Assembly: GCF_000010345.1 (NCBI RefSeq)
Contig: NC_009663.1
Location: 186,001 to 250,000, forward strand
Direction: 5' to 3'
From: Sulfurovum sp. NBC37-1
Lineage (GTDB): Bacteria; Campylobacterota; Campylobacteria; Campylobacterales; Sulfurovaceae
DNA length: 64,000 nt
This document shows positions 52,696 to 61,831 of this stretch, piece by piece; within the stretch, counting starts at the first letter, position 1; the number at the start of each line of letters is the position of its first letter. The notes beneath the pieces are model-generated. The model was not told where the DNA came from, made no database searches, and saw only the letters and a program-made list of their open reading frames with translations. A program made the position numbers and the translations under genes.

Positions 52696-53784
52696 TTATT
52701 GGGCAGCCGAGATGGCTCTTTGCTCTTTTCCTTTGGCATCTACCCAGATGTTCGGTACCGCGCCGCCGGGTGTCAGGAATATCTGAGCATCTTTATTGAC
52801 TTTGAGTGCTTCGTTGAATTTTCCCTGTGTCTTGATCTGCTCGAGTTGCAGAAGATCAGATGTGAGTGAGTTTGAAATGAGTTTGTTCGCTTTGGCCTGC
52901 TCTTCGGCTTCGATACGGATCTTGTCCGCTTCACCCTGTGCTTCGATACGGTTCTTTTCTGCTTCACCGCGAGCGATCTCCGCTTTACGCTGTGCTTCCT
53001 GTTTCGCTTTCTCTTTCATCTGCTCGGCAATGGTCACTTCCTGCTTTGCGATCTGTACACGCTCGATCTGGTCCTTGATCTTTGTAGGAAGGTTGATGGT
53101 TCTGAGTTCTACAGAAGTAAGGATGACCGGTTTTGCGGGTAGTTCATTGACGCTTTGCTTGATCTTTGCTTCAATGGCTGCGGCGATCTCGTTACGCATT
53201 TCGGGAAGCTGCTCTGCTGTGTACTGTCCTACGACATCACGTACCACTTCACGTACTTTTGAATTGATGATCTTCTCTTCCCAGCTCGTACCCCATTTTT
53301 CAATGGTTTTTGGTGCTGTTTCTGCACGTAGACGGTACTGAACGGCAATATCGATGTTGACGGTCAGACCGCGTCGGTCAAGTACGGTAATGGCAGGATT
53401 TCGCTTGAGCCCGCCTTCATAGTTTTTGTATCCGTCACCAAGTGAACCGGTTGAAACATCAGAGTAGGTGATGAGCCTGATACGGGTGTTGACCGGCACG
53501 ATCTTCTGCAGGACTGGAATATAGAAGTGAAGCCCCGGCTGCAAAGGAGTGTCCTCAAATTTACCGGTATTGATTTTGATTCCGACTTCACCGGAATTGA
53601 TGATCGTAAAAGGTTTTAGGGCAAAAAGGCCAAAAGCAATAGCAATGACAATAAGCACCCACGAGGCACCTTTCCCCATATTGCCCATAGGGTTTTGGAA
53701 ACTATTGTTCCCGTTCCCCTGATTGTTATTATTGCTGTTATTGGGTTTTTTCTTTTTAAAATAGTCGTTCATGTCTGCTGGCAT
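52696..53784 (-). CDS. SPFH/prohibitin-family membrane protein
   Basis: 362 aa from the ATG at 53784 (AAAAGGA upstream). Asn-rich N-terminal tail, one helix (WVLIVIAIAFGLFALKPF), SPFH domain (VGIKINTGKFEDTPLQPGLHF, cut; DIAVQYRLRAE), then a long coiled coil (AEQMKEKAKQEAQRKAEIAR) at about 255-310. Such proteins form ring-like membrane scaffolds and often regulate proteases. In C. jejuni a homologue sits next to ilvE, as here. Confidence 0.85.
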   Translation of the reverse strand: MPADMNDYFKKKKPNNSNNNNQGNGNNSFQNPMGNMGKGASWVLIVIAIAFGLFALKPFTIINSGEVGIKINTGKFEDTPLQPGLHFYIPVLQKIVPVNTRIRLITYSDVSTGSLGDGYKNYEGGLKRNPAITVLDRRGLTVNIDIAVQYRLRAETAPKTIEKWGTSWEEKIINSKVREVVRDVVGQYTAEQLPEMRNEIAAAIEAKIKQSVNELPAKPVILTSVELRTINLPTKIKDQIERVQIAKQEVTIAEQMKEKAKQEAQRKAEIARGEAEKNRIEAQGEADKIRIEAEEQAKANKLISNSLTSDLLQLEQIKTQGKFNEALKVNKDAQIFLTPGGAVPNIWVDAKGKEQRAISAAQ

Positions 53785-53825
53785 TGCATTCCTTTTTGTT
53801 TTTGCTGGATCTATTGATTTGTATG

Positions 53826-54740
53826 TTAAATATAAGTCAGATAATGTTTGTATTTTTCATTTCTGCCAAAAACAACATCAAAATAGGCACTTTGAAGCTG
53901 CTCTGTCATGGACCCTCTTGCTCCATTGCCGACAACTCTGTGATCAAGTGAGTTGATCGGCGTTACTTCGGCTGCGGTTCCGGTAAAGAATGCTTCATCG
54001 CAGATATAGATCTCATCCCGGGTAATATTTCTACGCTCTATTGGTATATTGGCATCTTTTGCGAGCTCCAAAATAGTATCCTGGGTGATAGATTCCAGGG
54101 AATTGTCGTTTGGAGGTGAAATTAAAACACCATCTCTTACGATAAAAAGACACTCACCTGTTCCCTCTGCGGCAAAACCGTTCTCGTCAAGCATGAGTGC
54201 TTCCTCAAAACCATTTTCAATAGCTTCATATTTGGCCATTTGACTATTGAGGTAGTTTGCTGCTGCCTTGGCTTTACCGAAAGTAGAACGGTTCGGATTG
54301 CGTGTAATAGACGAGGTGCAGACCTTAATGCCATTTTCAAGGCCTTCATCACCGAGGTAAGCCCCCCATTCCCAGGCAGCAACCGCCGTTCTGACAGGAG
54401 CTTTGACATGATGTACTCCCATTTGTCCATACCCCAGGAATATAAGAGGTCTCATATATACATTTTCGGTAAATTCATTACTTCTCAGTACGTCAATATG
54501 TGCCTGTCTTACTGTCTCATAATCCATATTTGGTTTGATAGCAACAATCTTGGCAGAATTAAAAAGTCTTTTGCAGTGATCATCCAGTCTAAAAATGGCT
54601 AAGCCATCTTCAGTCTGGTATGCTCTGGTCCCCTCAAAAACAGCATTTCCATAGTGTACTGTATGTGTGAGAATATGCACTTTGGCATCTTTCCAGGCTA
54701 TCAATTCTCCATCCATCCAGATATATTTTGCTTCATTCAT
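53826..54740 (-). CDS. ilvE: Branched-chain amino acid aminotransferase
   Basis: 304 aa from the ATG at 54740 (TTGGAG upstream). YIWMDGELIAWKDAKVHILTH, HYGNAVFEGTRAYQ, PLP lysine in GKAKAAANYLNSQ, DENGFAAEGTGECLF and TGTAAEVTPI. Final step of Val, Leu and Ile synthesis. Confidence 0.94.
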   Translation of the reverse strand: MNEAKYIWMDGELIAWKDAKVHILTHTVHYGNAVFEGTRAYQTEDGLAIFRLDDHCKRLFNSAKIVAIKPNMDYETVRQAHIDVLRSNEFTENVYMRPLIFLGYGQMGVHHVKAPVRTAVAAWEWGAYLGDEGLENGIKVCTSSITRNPNRSTFGKAKAAANYLNSQMAKYEAIENGFEEALMLDENGFAAEGTGECLFIVRDGVLISPPNDNSLESITQDTILELAKDANIPIERRNITRDEIYICDEAFFTGTAAEVTPINSLDHRVVGNGARGSMTEQLQSAYFDVVFGRNEKYKHYLTYI

Positions 54741-54814
54741 TGTTATACTCCAAGACACCCGATACGGATGTAAAATTAATGGATTATTTTAGCTAAATTG
54801 TTGTTAATATGTGG

Positions 54815-55003
54815 TTATGCATACTTAAGGAAAAGGCCTACGCAGAGGGAAAGGAAAACAGTGAGAAGTATCTGGAGAACATTATGGGTTCTGTCCGAGA
54901 ATGCCATTTTCTCCTGCAGCCAGTTGGAGATCTTCATAGCAGGGAAGGCCATGAAGACCAGCATGACAATGGAAAAGACAAGTGTTAAGACAATATCAAG
55001 CAT
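54815..55003 (-). CDS. Small two-helix membrane protein
   Basis: 62 aa, two hydrophobic helices (VLTLVFSIVMLVFMAF and VLQILLTVFLSLCVGLFL). Starts 2 bases after the stop of the preceding gene, so likely co-translated. No family recognised. Confidence 0.45.
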   Translation of the reverse strand: MLDIVLTLVFSIVMLVFMAFPAMKISNWLQEKMAFSDRTHNVLQILLTVFLSLCVGLFLKYA

Positions 55004-55005
55004 GG

Positions 55006-55389
55006 TTAAATTCCGTAGTAGCGATGTATGAATTCTGTCTCTTCTTTGCGCTGAAGAGGCAGCTTATGAAGTGTTGTACCGTTGTTGTCCATGATGAGCA
55101 ATGTATCATTTTGAAGTTTTAAATGCTTTTTCCCCCACTCTTTTTCCAGGCGCTCGAACTCTTTGAAAATGGTCATGTTGTTGGGTTTCTCTTTAAACTC
55201 AGGATCTTCTTTGTTGATGATCTGCAGGCCGCCAAAACGCTTTTCGAGCATATAGGGACTGAACTGCTGTACGGTTTTGTAGACTCTGGCATTTTTGGGG
55301 CTGGGTTTGCTTTCTATGAGGGCGTTGATACCTATAAGTAGAAAACCGAGAAAAAATGCGGGTAGAAGATATTTTCGCATGTTCTGCAT
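55006..55389 (-). CDS. Hypothetical secreted or membrane-anchored protein
   Basis: 127 aa. N-terminal helix (LLPAFFLGFLLIGINALI), then a soluble domain (FGGLQIINKEDPEFKEK). ATG 55389 or 55380. Function unknown; forms a pair with the small gene that follows. Confidence 0.5.
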   Translation of the reverse strand: MQNMRKYLLPAFFLGFLLIGINALIESKPSPKNARVYKTVQQFSPYMLEKRFGGLQIINKEDPEFKEKPNNMTIFKEFERLEKEWGKKHLKLQNDTLLIMDNNGTTLHKLPLQRKEETEFIHRYYGI

Positions 55390-55452
55390 GGTAGGCCTTT
55401 AAAAATTATAAAATGATTCCTGCAAGTATAGAGGCTTTTCATTAAAAGAGGC

Positions 55453-55466
55453 TTGATGAGTATCAA
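55453..55466 (+). promoter_or_regulatory. FNR-type box upstream of the 55.5-kb membrane protein
   Basis: TTGAT-GAGT-ATCAA, perfect consensus. TACTAT at 55489-55494 starts 36 bases after the box starts, the same spacing as at petA, moaA and nor. Confidence 0.65.
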
Positions 55467-55522
55467 TAGGCATAAGGCTAAACTGTGTTACTATTATATT
55501 CATTATTAATATATAAGGGCAA

Positions 55523-55894
55523 ATGATTATGCAAAACTTTTTTTATCTCGAAGGTGCCTACCTCATACTGGGAGGTATCATTCTTCTCATCACTCTTTTT
55601 GTCGGTACGCGTCCGTTCATGTCCAAGGGAGCTTGGAAGAGAGGGCTTTTGTGGGTATCACTGGTGATCGCCGTCATGGTGGGGCTGCATTACAAGATCA
55701 CCACAAGCAGAATGGAAGCGGTCAAAACTGCTTTCGAGAATGGGCAAACCGTTATCTGCGAAAGCAGAATGCAGCGTAAAGTGGCTCAGTCGGTATATAT
55801 TAAAAAAGAGGACGACTGGACACTTGAAGGAGACAACTTTGTTTCTCCCAACTATGTAAGGCCTTTCTTTGCTGCGAGATGTATCGTTGAATAA
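55523..55894 (+). CDS. Membrane protein under an FNR-type promoter
   Basis: 123 aa. Two to three helices (YLILGGIILLITLFVGT, LLWVSLVIAVMVGLHY) and a soluble C-terminal part with two Cys (VICESRMQ, AARCIVE). Starts at ATG 55523 or 55529. Its promoter and position before the nor operon suggest a role in anaerobic or NO metabolism; no family recognised. Confidence 0.6.
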   Translation: MIMQNFFYLEGAYLILGGIILLITLFVGTRPFMSKGAWKRGLLWVSLVIAVMVGLHYKITTSRMEAVKTAFENGQTVICESRMQRKVAQSVYIKKEDDWTLEGDNFVSPNYVRPFFAARCIVE

Positions 55895-55978
55895 CGATGC
55901 ATCTATAACTTTTTCTTTTAAAACAACTATAATTACTACTTAACCAATCGTTTAATTTCCTCAATTTTTCTCCTTTTC

Positions 55979-55992
55979 TTGATATATGTCAA
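55979..55992 (+). promoter_or_regulatory. FNR-type box of the nor operon
   Basis: TTGAT-ATAT-GTCAA, one mismatch. CATAAT (56015-56020) starts 36 bases after the box starts, placing the box centre near -41.5. Confidence 0.65.
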
Positions 55993-56080
55993 TTCGATTC
56001 AAGCGTTAAACTGTCATAATACTCTTATGCTCTAGGGTTTTGACCCCTTTAGTAAATAGATATTTCCACAGGAGCCATGA

Positions 56081-56431
56081 ATGGAGCCATTAATCGTTCG
56101 CCCAGAGATCGCGTTGGATCAGTTCTTACCGATCTTCATTGAATCGACACTGGTACTTGTTTTCGGCATAGGGTATGCAGCGATCATTACCCTAGCCAAA
56201 ATGGGGTACTTTTCCAAGAAATGGATGCCTGTGGGGTATCTATTTTGGGCATTACAAACTTACTTCCTGTACGACTTCGCGATGCTTATCCAGAGTAACC
56301 ATTTCACAGTAAAAGTGCTGATGGTCACGATGGTGGCGTATCTCTTTATCCCGCACCTATATTTTTATCTGATAAGTGCAGCAGATGAGCGTTACGAAGA
56401 TGCAGACGATACCGTACAGGATACAAAATAA
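56081..56431 (+). CDS. Membrane protein of the nor operon
   Basis: 116 aa. About three helices (IFIESTLVLVFGIGYAAIITL, MPVGYLFWALQTYFLYDF, cut) and an acidic tail. First gene of the operon, 11 bases before norC. Resembles in size and place accessory proteins of NO reductase gene sets; exact role unknown. Confidence 0.65.
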   Translation: MEPLIVRPEIALDQFLPIFIESTLVLVFGIGYAAIITLAKMGYFSKKWMPVGYLFWALQTYFLYDFAMLIQSNHFTVKVLMVTMVAYLFIPHLYFYLISAADERYEDADDTVQDTK

Positions 56432-56442
56432 AAGGAGGACAC

Positions 56443-57114
56443 ATGGCTAACAAAAATGTTTCGGTTTGGACCAGTATTCCATTCTGGCGTCGTTCAGCGG
56501 CATGGGTAACAGGATTTGCAACGATCTTGCTTATCTGGCTTTCGTTCGATACGCTTGGACAGATCAGTATGGGTACAGCGGCAGACCTTAAGAACGGGGT
56601 AGACAAGAGAGTACCGGCAGCAAGTGTAATCAATTATAAAATTGATTATAAATATAGTAAAAAAAGAGGGCATGAGGTACCGGTGATCGGTGAAAAACAG
56701 CCATTCTTTGGTAAAGAGTGGAGTGAAAAGGAAGCAGATCAGTTATTGCACCTTGGTAAACTCACTTCACAGGCGAAGAACTGTATGAATTGCCACACAC
56801 TTTTGGGTAACGGTGCCTATTTTGCTCCGGATCTTACAAAAGCATGGCTTGATCCGGCTTGGCAAAATGGCGGACCGCTTCAGGGTATGACAGGGAAAAA
56901 GACTGTGGAAGAGGCAATGGCTGAATTCCTGCAGCATCCTTCACAGTATCCTACACATGCACGTATGATGCCAGATCTCGGTATTACTGCGGAAGAAGCA
57001 AAAGGATTGGTAGCTTTCCTCAAGCAGATGAGTAGTATCGACACCAACGGTTTCCCAAGAGGCTTCTCGAAAACTCTTAAAACATTCGAAGCAGGAGGTA
57101 CATATGCTCACTAG
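56443..57114 (+). CDS. norC: Nitric oxide reductase cytochrome c subunit
   Basis: 223 aa. N-terminal membrane helix (AAWVTGFATILLIWLSF), then one c-type haem motif in NCMNCHTLLGNGAYFAPDLTKA, as in NorC, and Met ligand likely in HARMMPDLG. Delivers electrons to NorB. Its end overlaps norB by 11 bases. Confidence 0.9.
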   Translation: MANKNVSVWTSIPFWRRSAAWVTGFATILLIWLSFDTLGQISMGTAADLKNGVDKRVPAASVINYKIDYKYSKKRGHEVPVIGEKQPFFGKEWSEKEADQLLHLGKLTSQAKNCMNCHTLLGNGAYFAPDLTKAWLDPAWQNGGPLQGMTGKKTVEEAMAEFLQHPSQYPTHARMMPDLGITAEEAKGLVAFLKQMSSIDTNGFPRGFSKTLKTFEAGGTYAH

Positions 57115-58549
57115 TATTAAAACAAATGAATTTGCGGGCGATAAAGGTAAAGAATTAGGAATGATGTATTTCAGAGTAGCAATTATACTCTTTGGTGCAC
57201 AGCTTCTGATGGGTCTTATCGCTGCAATACAATTTTTGGTTCCGGGGTTCTTGTTTGAACTGTTTGACTTTAACGTTGCCAGAATGGTGCACATCAATGC
57301 ACTGGTCGTCTGGATGCTTTATGCAATGATCGGATCGGTCTACTTCATGCTCTCAGATGAGACAGGTGAACAGTTGGTGCATGCCGGCATCGGTAAACTT
57401 GCATTCTGGGTTCTAACAGCTGCTGTAACAGTGGTTGTACTTGTATACATCTTCATTCAAGTTGGACCTGGTACAGAAGCAACTATCTGGCTTATCAACG
57501 AAGGTAGAGAGTATATTGAAGCACCAAGATGGGCCGATATCGGTATTGTCGTTGTTGTACTTATCTTCTACTGGAATGTATTTGCAACATTTATGAAAGG
57601 TAAAAAAACAGGGATCATGACAGTGATGGTCGCTGACTTGCTTGCACTTGCCGGTCTTTATGTTGCAGGTATGTTCTTTACAGACAACATCTCAATGGAT
57701 CAATTCTGGTGGTGGTGGGTTATACACCTTTGGGTTGAAGCGACTTGGGAAGTATTTGTAGGGGTTCTTGCAGCGTATTCACTTATCAAGATCATCGGTG
57801 CTAAACGAGAGATCGTTGAAATGTGGCTATGGATCGAAGTTCTTATGTTATTTGGTTCTGGTATCCTTGGTATGGGTCACCACTACTTCTGGATCGGTAC
57901 ACCTGAGTACTGGTGGGAAATTGGTGCACTATTCTCAGCACTGGAACCAGTTCCGTTGGTTGCAATGTTCGTTCACGTCCTCTATGATTGGGGTAAAGAA
58001 CAGGGTGCAGCAAAAGCAGAAGGCCATAAAGGTGCTGTTGCGAACAATGGACCGGCAATTGCATGGATCGTAACCAATGCCTTTGGTAACTTTTTGGGTG
58101 CAGGTGTTTGGGGATTCTTCCACACACTACCACAGGTAAATATCTATACACACGGTACACAGTTTACGGCGGCTCACGGCCACCTGGCATTCTTCGGGGC
58201 TTATGCTACGATCCTTATCGGGATGATGTATCTTGGTGTTCAGTATGCGTATGGTATAGAGCGTTTGAAAGCAACTTTCAAGTCAAAAATGGGGATCTTC
58301 CTTATAGTATTCGGTGTACTGGGAATGACTGTAGCTTTGACGATTGCCGGATATGAGCAGGTACTCGTAGAGAGAGCTGAACTTGGCGGCGGATGGAATG
58401 CATTCTTCCAGGCACAGGAGCTACCTTGGTACGTTCAAGCTATGATGTGGAGAGCCATTATGGGTGTAGTGACATTCGTAGGATTCATCTATCTTGTGTG
58501 GGATCTTCTTACCATTGGTAAAGAGCAAAAAGCAGCACAGGCTGTCTAA
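57104..58549 (+). CDS. norB: Nitric oxide reductase catalytic subunit (cNOR)
   Basis: 481 aa, about twelve helices. Haem/FeB ligands: MVHINALVVWML, HLWVEATWEVFVG (His plus the Glu typical of cNOR), GMGHHYFWIG, EPVPLVAMFVHVLYDW, and the last pair in FTAAHGHLAFFG. Reduces NO to N2O. Starts behind AGGAGGT inside the norC 3' end. Confidence 0.92.
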   Translation: MLTSIKTNEFAGDKGKELGMMYFRVAIILFGAQLLMGLIAAIQFLVPGFLFELFDFNVARMVHINALVVWMLYAMIGSVYFMLSDETGEQLVHAGIGKLAFWVLTAAVTVVVLVYIFIQVGPGTEATIWLINEGREYIEAPRWADIGIVVVVLIFYWNVFATFMKGKKTGIMTVMVADLLALAGLYVAGMFFTDNISMDQFWWWWVIHLWVEATWEVFVGVLAAYSLIKIIGAKREIVEMWLWIEVLMLFGSGILGMGHHYFWIGTPEYWWEIGALFSALEPVPLVAMFVHVLYDWGKEQGAAKAEGHKGAVANNGPAIAWIVTNAFGNFLGAGVWGFFHTLPQVNIYTHGTQFTAAHGHLAFFGAYATILIGMMYLGVQYAYGIERLKATFKSKMGIFLIVFGVLGMTVALTIAGYEQVLVERAELGGGWNAFFQAQELPWYVQAMMWRAIMGVVTFVGFIYLVWDLLTIGKEQKAAQAV

Positions 58550-58558
58550 ATACAAAAA

Positions 58559-58577
58559 GGTACGGATCTTCCGTACC
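58559..58577 (+). terminator. Hairpin between norB and the small ORF
   Basis: GGTACGGA-TCT-TCCGTACC, then an A-rich stretch. Partial termination or transcript processing site. Confidence 0.45.
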
Positions 58578-58600
58578 AACTAAAAAAGAAGGAGAGAAAA

Positions 58601-58762
58601 ATGGGAACATTGTTTGAACCGTTTACTGATGTCGTACCGAGTTTTTTTGGTTGGCTCAATGAGGGACCTCTGACACTAACGATCTTTTTACATACGATAA
58701 TTATTTTACCGATGTTCTGGATCTATTTCAGTGAGAAAAAGAGATTGCAGCAGGAAAAGTAA
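58601..58762 (+). CDS. Small single-helix protein of the nor operon
   Basis: 53 aa from ATG 58601 with AAGGAGAG upstream. Ends with one helix (LTLTIFLHTIIILPMFWIYF) and a charged tail (SEKKRLQQEK), like small subunits of haem-copper enzymes. Too short for most gene-length cut-offs. No family recognised. Confidence 0.7.
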   Translation: MGTLFEPFTDVVPSFFGWLNEGPLTLTIFLHTIIILPMFWIYFSEKKRLQQEK

Positions 58763-58816
58763 ATCCTGCAATATTGCGAAGGGCTATGGGTTAGCTCTTC
58801 GTAAAACGTATTGTAA

Positions 58817-58849
58817 AACATAGGTAAAATGATCCATTTTACCTATGTT
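58817..58849 (+). terminator. Perfect 15-bp hairpin upstream of nirS
   Basis: AACATAGGTAAAATG, loop ATC, CATTTTACCTATGTT, followed by T-rich sequence and then AAGGAG of nirS. A second weaker hairpin (GGCTA/TAGCT) lies before it. Ends the nor operon or controls nirS. Confidence 0.6.
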
Positions 58850-58878
58850 ACATTGATGTTTTTAAAAAAGGAGAACAA

Positions 58879-60594
58879 ATGAAATTAAACAGAATTTTAG
58901 GTTTGGCAGCAGTAACAAGTTTTGCAGCAACAATGGCAATTGCCGGTACATCCAATATGGATTTTGCAAAAGTATTTGAAAAAGAGTGTCAAGGGTGTCA
59001 CGGACCAATCCACCAGGGTGGTGTCGGATCTGACCTTAGACCCAAAGCACTTAAAAAGAAAAATGCAGAAATGTTGGCTGAAACTATTATGGAGGGTAGA
59101 GAAAATACTGCAATGCCGGCATGGAACGCTACATTCTCAAAAGATGATGCAGCAGGTATGGTCCATTGGTTAATGGACTGGAAAAATACAGTTGAACTTA
59201 AACTAGATTTTGATCAAGTGCATAAAACCTGGACAAAATTGGCAGACAGAGATGCCTTGGCTAAAAAGTATCCAAAAGCAACAGATGTGAAAGATGTGAA
59301 AGATATTACCTTTGCAACAGAAAGAGATGCTTCTTTGGTTGACTTTATTGATTCAACCACAGGAAAAGTACTTTCTCGTCATAAAGCTGGATTTGCTGTT
59401 CACGTAACAGTAACCAACAAACATGATCCTAGATATGCATACTGTATCTCTCGTTCAGGTAAATTAACAATGTTCGATATCGCAGCTCCTGGACAACCTG
59501 CATTGGCAACTGTTCAAGTAGGTCAAGAGTCTAGAGGTCTTGCAGTTTCTCCAGATGGTAAATATGTAATGGCGGGTAACTATAACCCAGGTGGAGCAGT
59601 TTTATGTGATGCACATACACTAGAGCCACTAAAAGTTTATGATACAAGCCGTGTTATTGATACTGACGGTCAAATTGGACCATCAAGAGTTGCTTATATC
59701 GCAGATACACCATATGGTCCTTATTTCTCATTTGCATTGAAAGATGCAGGTCATGTGTATGTTGTAGACTATAGCAAGCCTGACTTCCCAATTGTGGGTG
59801 ATATTCCTAATATTGGTAAAGTACTCCACGATGCATTCTTAAATGAGAATGAGGGTGAAGACTTTGGTCGTTATGTACAAGTTGCTTCTCAAGGTTCTGA
59901 CTTGATGGGTATTGTAGATCAAAAGACTATGCAACTTGCAGCAAAAGTACATACGGGTAAAAAATCTAAGCCACACCCAGGTCAAGGTTCTTCATGGTTC
60001 AACAAAAAAATGGGTAAACAGCTGAATGCTACAAACTCTATGAACTTTGGTTCTGTTGTTATCTGGGAATCTCCAAGTTGGAAGATTGTTAAGAAAATAA
60101 AAACTTCAGGTGGCGGATTATTTGTAGGTACAGGTGAACATACACCTTGGATCTGGTCTGACTGTGTTCTCGGTAAGCCGGACAAGTACAATGAAGTTCA
60201 CCTGATCAACAAAGAGACTTTAGAAACTGACAGAATTATTAAAGTCGGTAAAACTGAAGGTCAGTTGATCGATGCGAAAAGTGGAAAAGTACTTCAAACA
60301 TGGGATGCAACACAGCATGAAAAAGTGCCTATGAATGAAAAAACATTTGGTAAGGAAAAAATTATGCCAATGCCGGATCATTTAGGTAAAGCATTAAAAG
60401 AGGGTGTACAGCCAAGACTGCTTCACGCTGAACCTGCTAACCATGGTAAATGGACAATGATTTCTGAGTGGACAACCGGTAGAATCGGTATCTATGAGTC
60501 AGAAACAGGTAAGTTCGTTAAGTATATCAATAACTTGACAACACCTACATTTACATACTCAGTTGAGCACAGACAACATATTCCTGGTGCTTAA
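58879..60594 (+). CDS. nirS: Cytochrome cd1 nitrite reductase (NirS-type)
   Basis: 571 aa. Signal peptide, c-type haem motif CQGCH near 37-41, and the eight-bladed d1 domain. The d1 ligand His lies in GFAVHVTV, and the two active-site His are in KVLHDAF and PHPGQGSSW, with KTSGGGLFVGTGEH after. Reduces nitrite to NO, next to norCB. The d1 domain is divergent and has an insert (about 470-510); NirN/NirF-like roles are less likely as the active-site His pair is present. No haem d1 synthesis genes were seen. Confidence 0.82.
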   Translation: MKLNRILGLAAVTSFAATMAIAGTSNMDFAKVFEKECQGCHGPIHQGGVGSDLRPKALKKKNAEMLAETIMEGRENTAMPAWNATFSKDDAAGMVHWLMDWKNTVELKLDFDQVHKTWTKLADRDALAKKYPKATDVKDVKDITFATERDASLVDFIDSTTGKVLSRHKAGFAVHVTVTNKHDPRYAYCISRSGKLTMFDIAAPGQPALATVQVGQESRGLAVSPDGKYVMAGNYNPGGAVLCDAHTLEPLKVYDTSRVIDTDGQIGPSRVAYIADTPYGPYFSFALKDAGHVYVVDYSKPDFPIVGDIPNIGKVLHDAFLNENEGEDFGRYVQVASQGSDLMGIVDQKTMQLAAKVHTGKKSKPHPGQGSSWFNKKMGKQLNATNSMNFGSVVIWESPSWKIVKKIKTSGGGLFVGTGEHTPWIWSDCVLGKPDKYNEVHLINKETLETDRIIKVGKTEGQLIDAKSGKVLQTWDATQHEKVPMNEKTFGKEKIMPMPDHLGKALKEGVQPRLLHAEPANHGKWTMISEWTTGRIGIYESETGKFVKYINNLTTPTFTYSVEHRQHIPGA

Positions 60595-60603
60595 TTGATA
60601 CTT

Positions 60604-60663
60604 TTACTCTCTCCTTTTGGAGAGGGTAATTTATTGAGATGATCGTCGGATCACTTCAATAAA
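60604..60663 (+). terminator. Two adjacent hairpins after nirS
   Basis: TTACTCTCTCC / GGAGAGGGTAA (60604-60629) and TTTATTGA...TGATC / GATCA...TCAATAAA (60630-60663). The second may lie in the leader of the next gene. Confidence 0.55.
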
Positions 60664-60678
60664 TTATCAAGGTTTCTA

Positions 60679-61800
60679 ATGAAACGAATGGTTTTCCTTA
60701 GGTTCTGTATACTTCTGTATTCTTTTTTTTCTTTTGCTGATGCCAAATATATGGACAACCACTCCTGCAAAGAGTGTCATGAAAATATTTATGAAGAATT
60801 TCAGGGGTCACAGCATTCCAAAAGTTACTTTAATGATGAACTGCATCGCAAAATAGCCAATGCTGCAGATAAGAAGAAATATGCCTGTGCCACCTGTCAC
60901 ATGCCTATGGCAGACAATATCAATGATCTGCTCTCCGGCAAGGCAAGACCCGACAGAGCCAACAAAACCCATACCGATGCGATCTCCTGTTATTTCTGCC
61001 ATACGATCGCCTATGTCAAAAAAGCCCATAAATTCAACATCAATACCAAGGCAAGACAGGCCGAGAATTATAAGCCGACACTGTACGGCAGACTGGTCAA
61101 TCCGGATGAAAGCGACAAGCACTCTTCCGCTTCAAACCCGGTCTATGCCAAAAAAGTCTGTACGGGATGCCATTCGCATAAGCTGAATGACAATAATGTG
61201 ACTATATTCCATGCCATGGATGAAACACAGAACAGTCTGGGGTGTATCAAATGCCATATGCCTGAGATCGAAGGCGGTGCAGAAAAAATGGACAAGAGAG
61301 CCAGAGGGCACCATGCCAGCCACAGATTTCTTGGTATTCATGATAAAGCATTCAGGAAAACGGGTGTCGATATTGGGATTACCGTCAACAATGGAAAGCT
61401 GGATGTGACGCTGACCAACAAAATGGAGCATCCGCTCATCATTCAGCCTGCACGTGCCAAATTTTTAAAAATAGAAATAATGAGAAAGGGCAAAGTCATT
61501 TGGAGAAACTACAAGTCTGATCCTGCTAAGGATAAACAGGGGTATTTTGCCTACAGTTTCAAAAGGGATGGCAAAAAGATCATCGTTCCGGCTACAGCGA
61601 CAGAGGGAAGTGTACATAATCTCAATGCAAAAGAGACAAAAGTACTGCAGTACGATATCCCTTCTCTTGAAAAAGGTGATGTGGTCATGGTCTCTTTGTA
61701 TGTTCAGCTGGGAAAAAGTGATTGTGCAAGCGCCATAGAGCTTGAAGATAAAAGCCTGATGGAACCGAGTCTCATTAAAAAAGTGACATTAAAGTTTTAA
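60679..61800 (+). CDS. Pentahaem c-type cytochrome, periplasmic
   Basis: 373 aa. Signal peptide (FCILLYSFFSFADA). Five CXXCH motifs at about 30 (CKECH), 70 (CATCH), 104 (CYFCH), 161 (CTGCH) and 189 (CIKCH). The C-terminal ~150 residues have no haem motif and look beta-rich. Resembles cytochrome c554/NrfA-related electron carriers but is not NrfA (no CXXCK). Location behind nirS suggests work in denitrification or nitrite/NO handling. Confidence 0.8.
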   Translation: MKRMVFLRFCILLYSFFSFADAKYMDNHSCKECHENIYEEFQGSQHSKSYFNDELHRKIANAADKKKYACATCHMPMADNINDLLSGKARPDRANKTHTDAISCYFCHTIAYVKKAHKFNINTKARQAENYKPTLYGRLVNPDESDKHSSASNPVYAKKVCTGCHSHKLNDNNVTIFHAMDETQNSLGCIKCHMPEIEGGAEKMDKRARGHHASHRFLGIHDKAFRKTGVDIGITVNNGKLDVTLTNKMEHPLIIQPARAKFLKIEIMRKGKVIWRNYKSDPAKDKQGYFAYSFKRDGKKIIVPATATEGSVHNLNAKETKVLQYDIPSLEKGDVVMVSLYVQLGKSDCASAIELEDKSLMEPSLIKKVTLKF

Positions 61801-61831
61801 GAGAGTACTCTTTTTAGAAAGGAAGGCAAGT

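Noticed and set aside
60679-61800. Ammonia-forming nitrite reductase NrfA
   Set aside because: Five CXXCH motifs but no CXXCK site, shorter than NrfA, and a haem-free C-terminal third.
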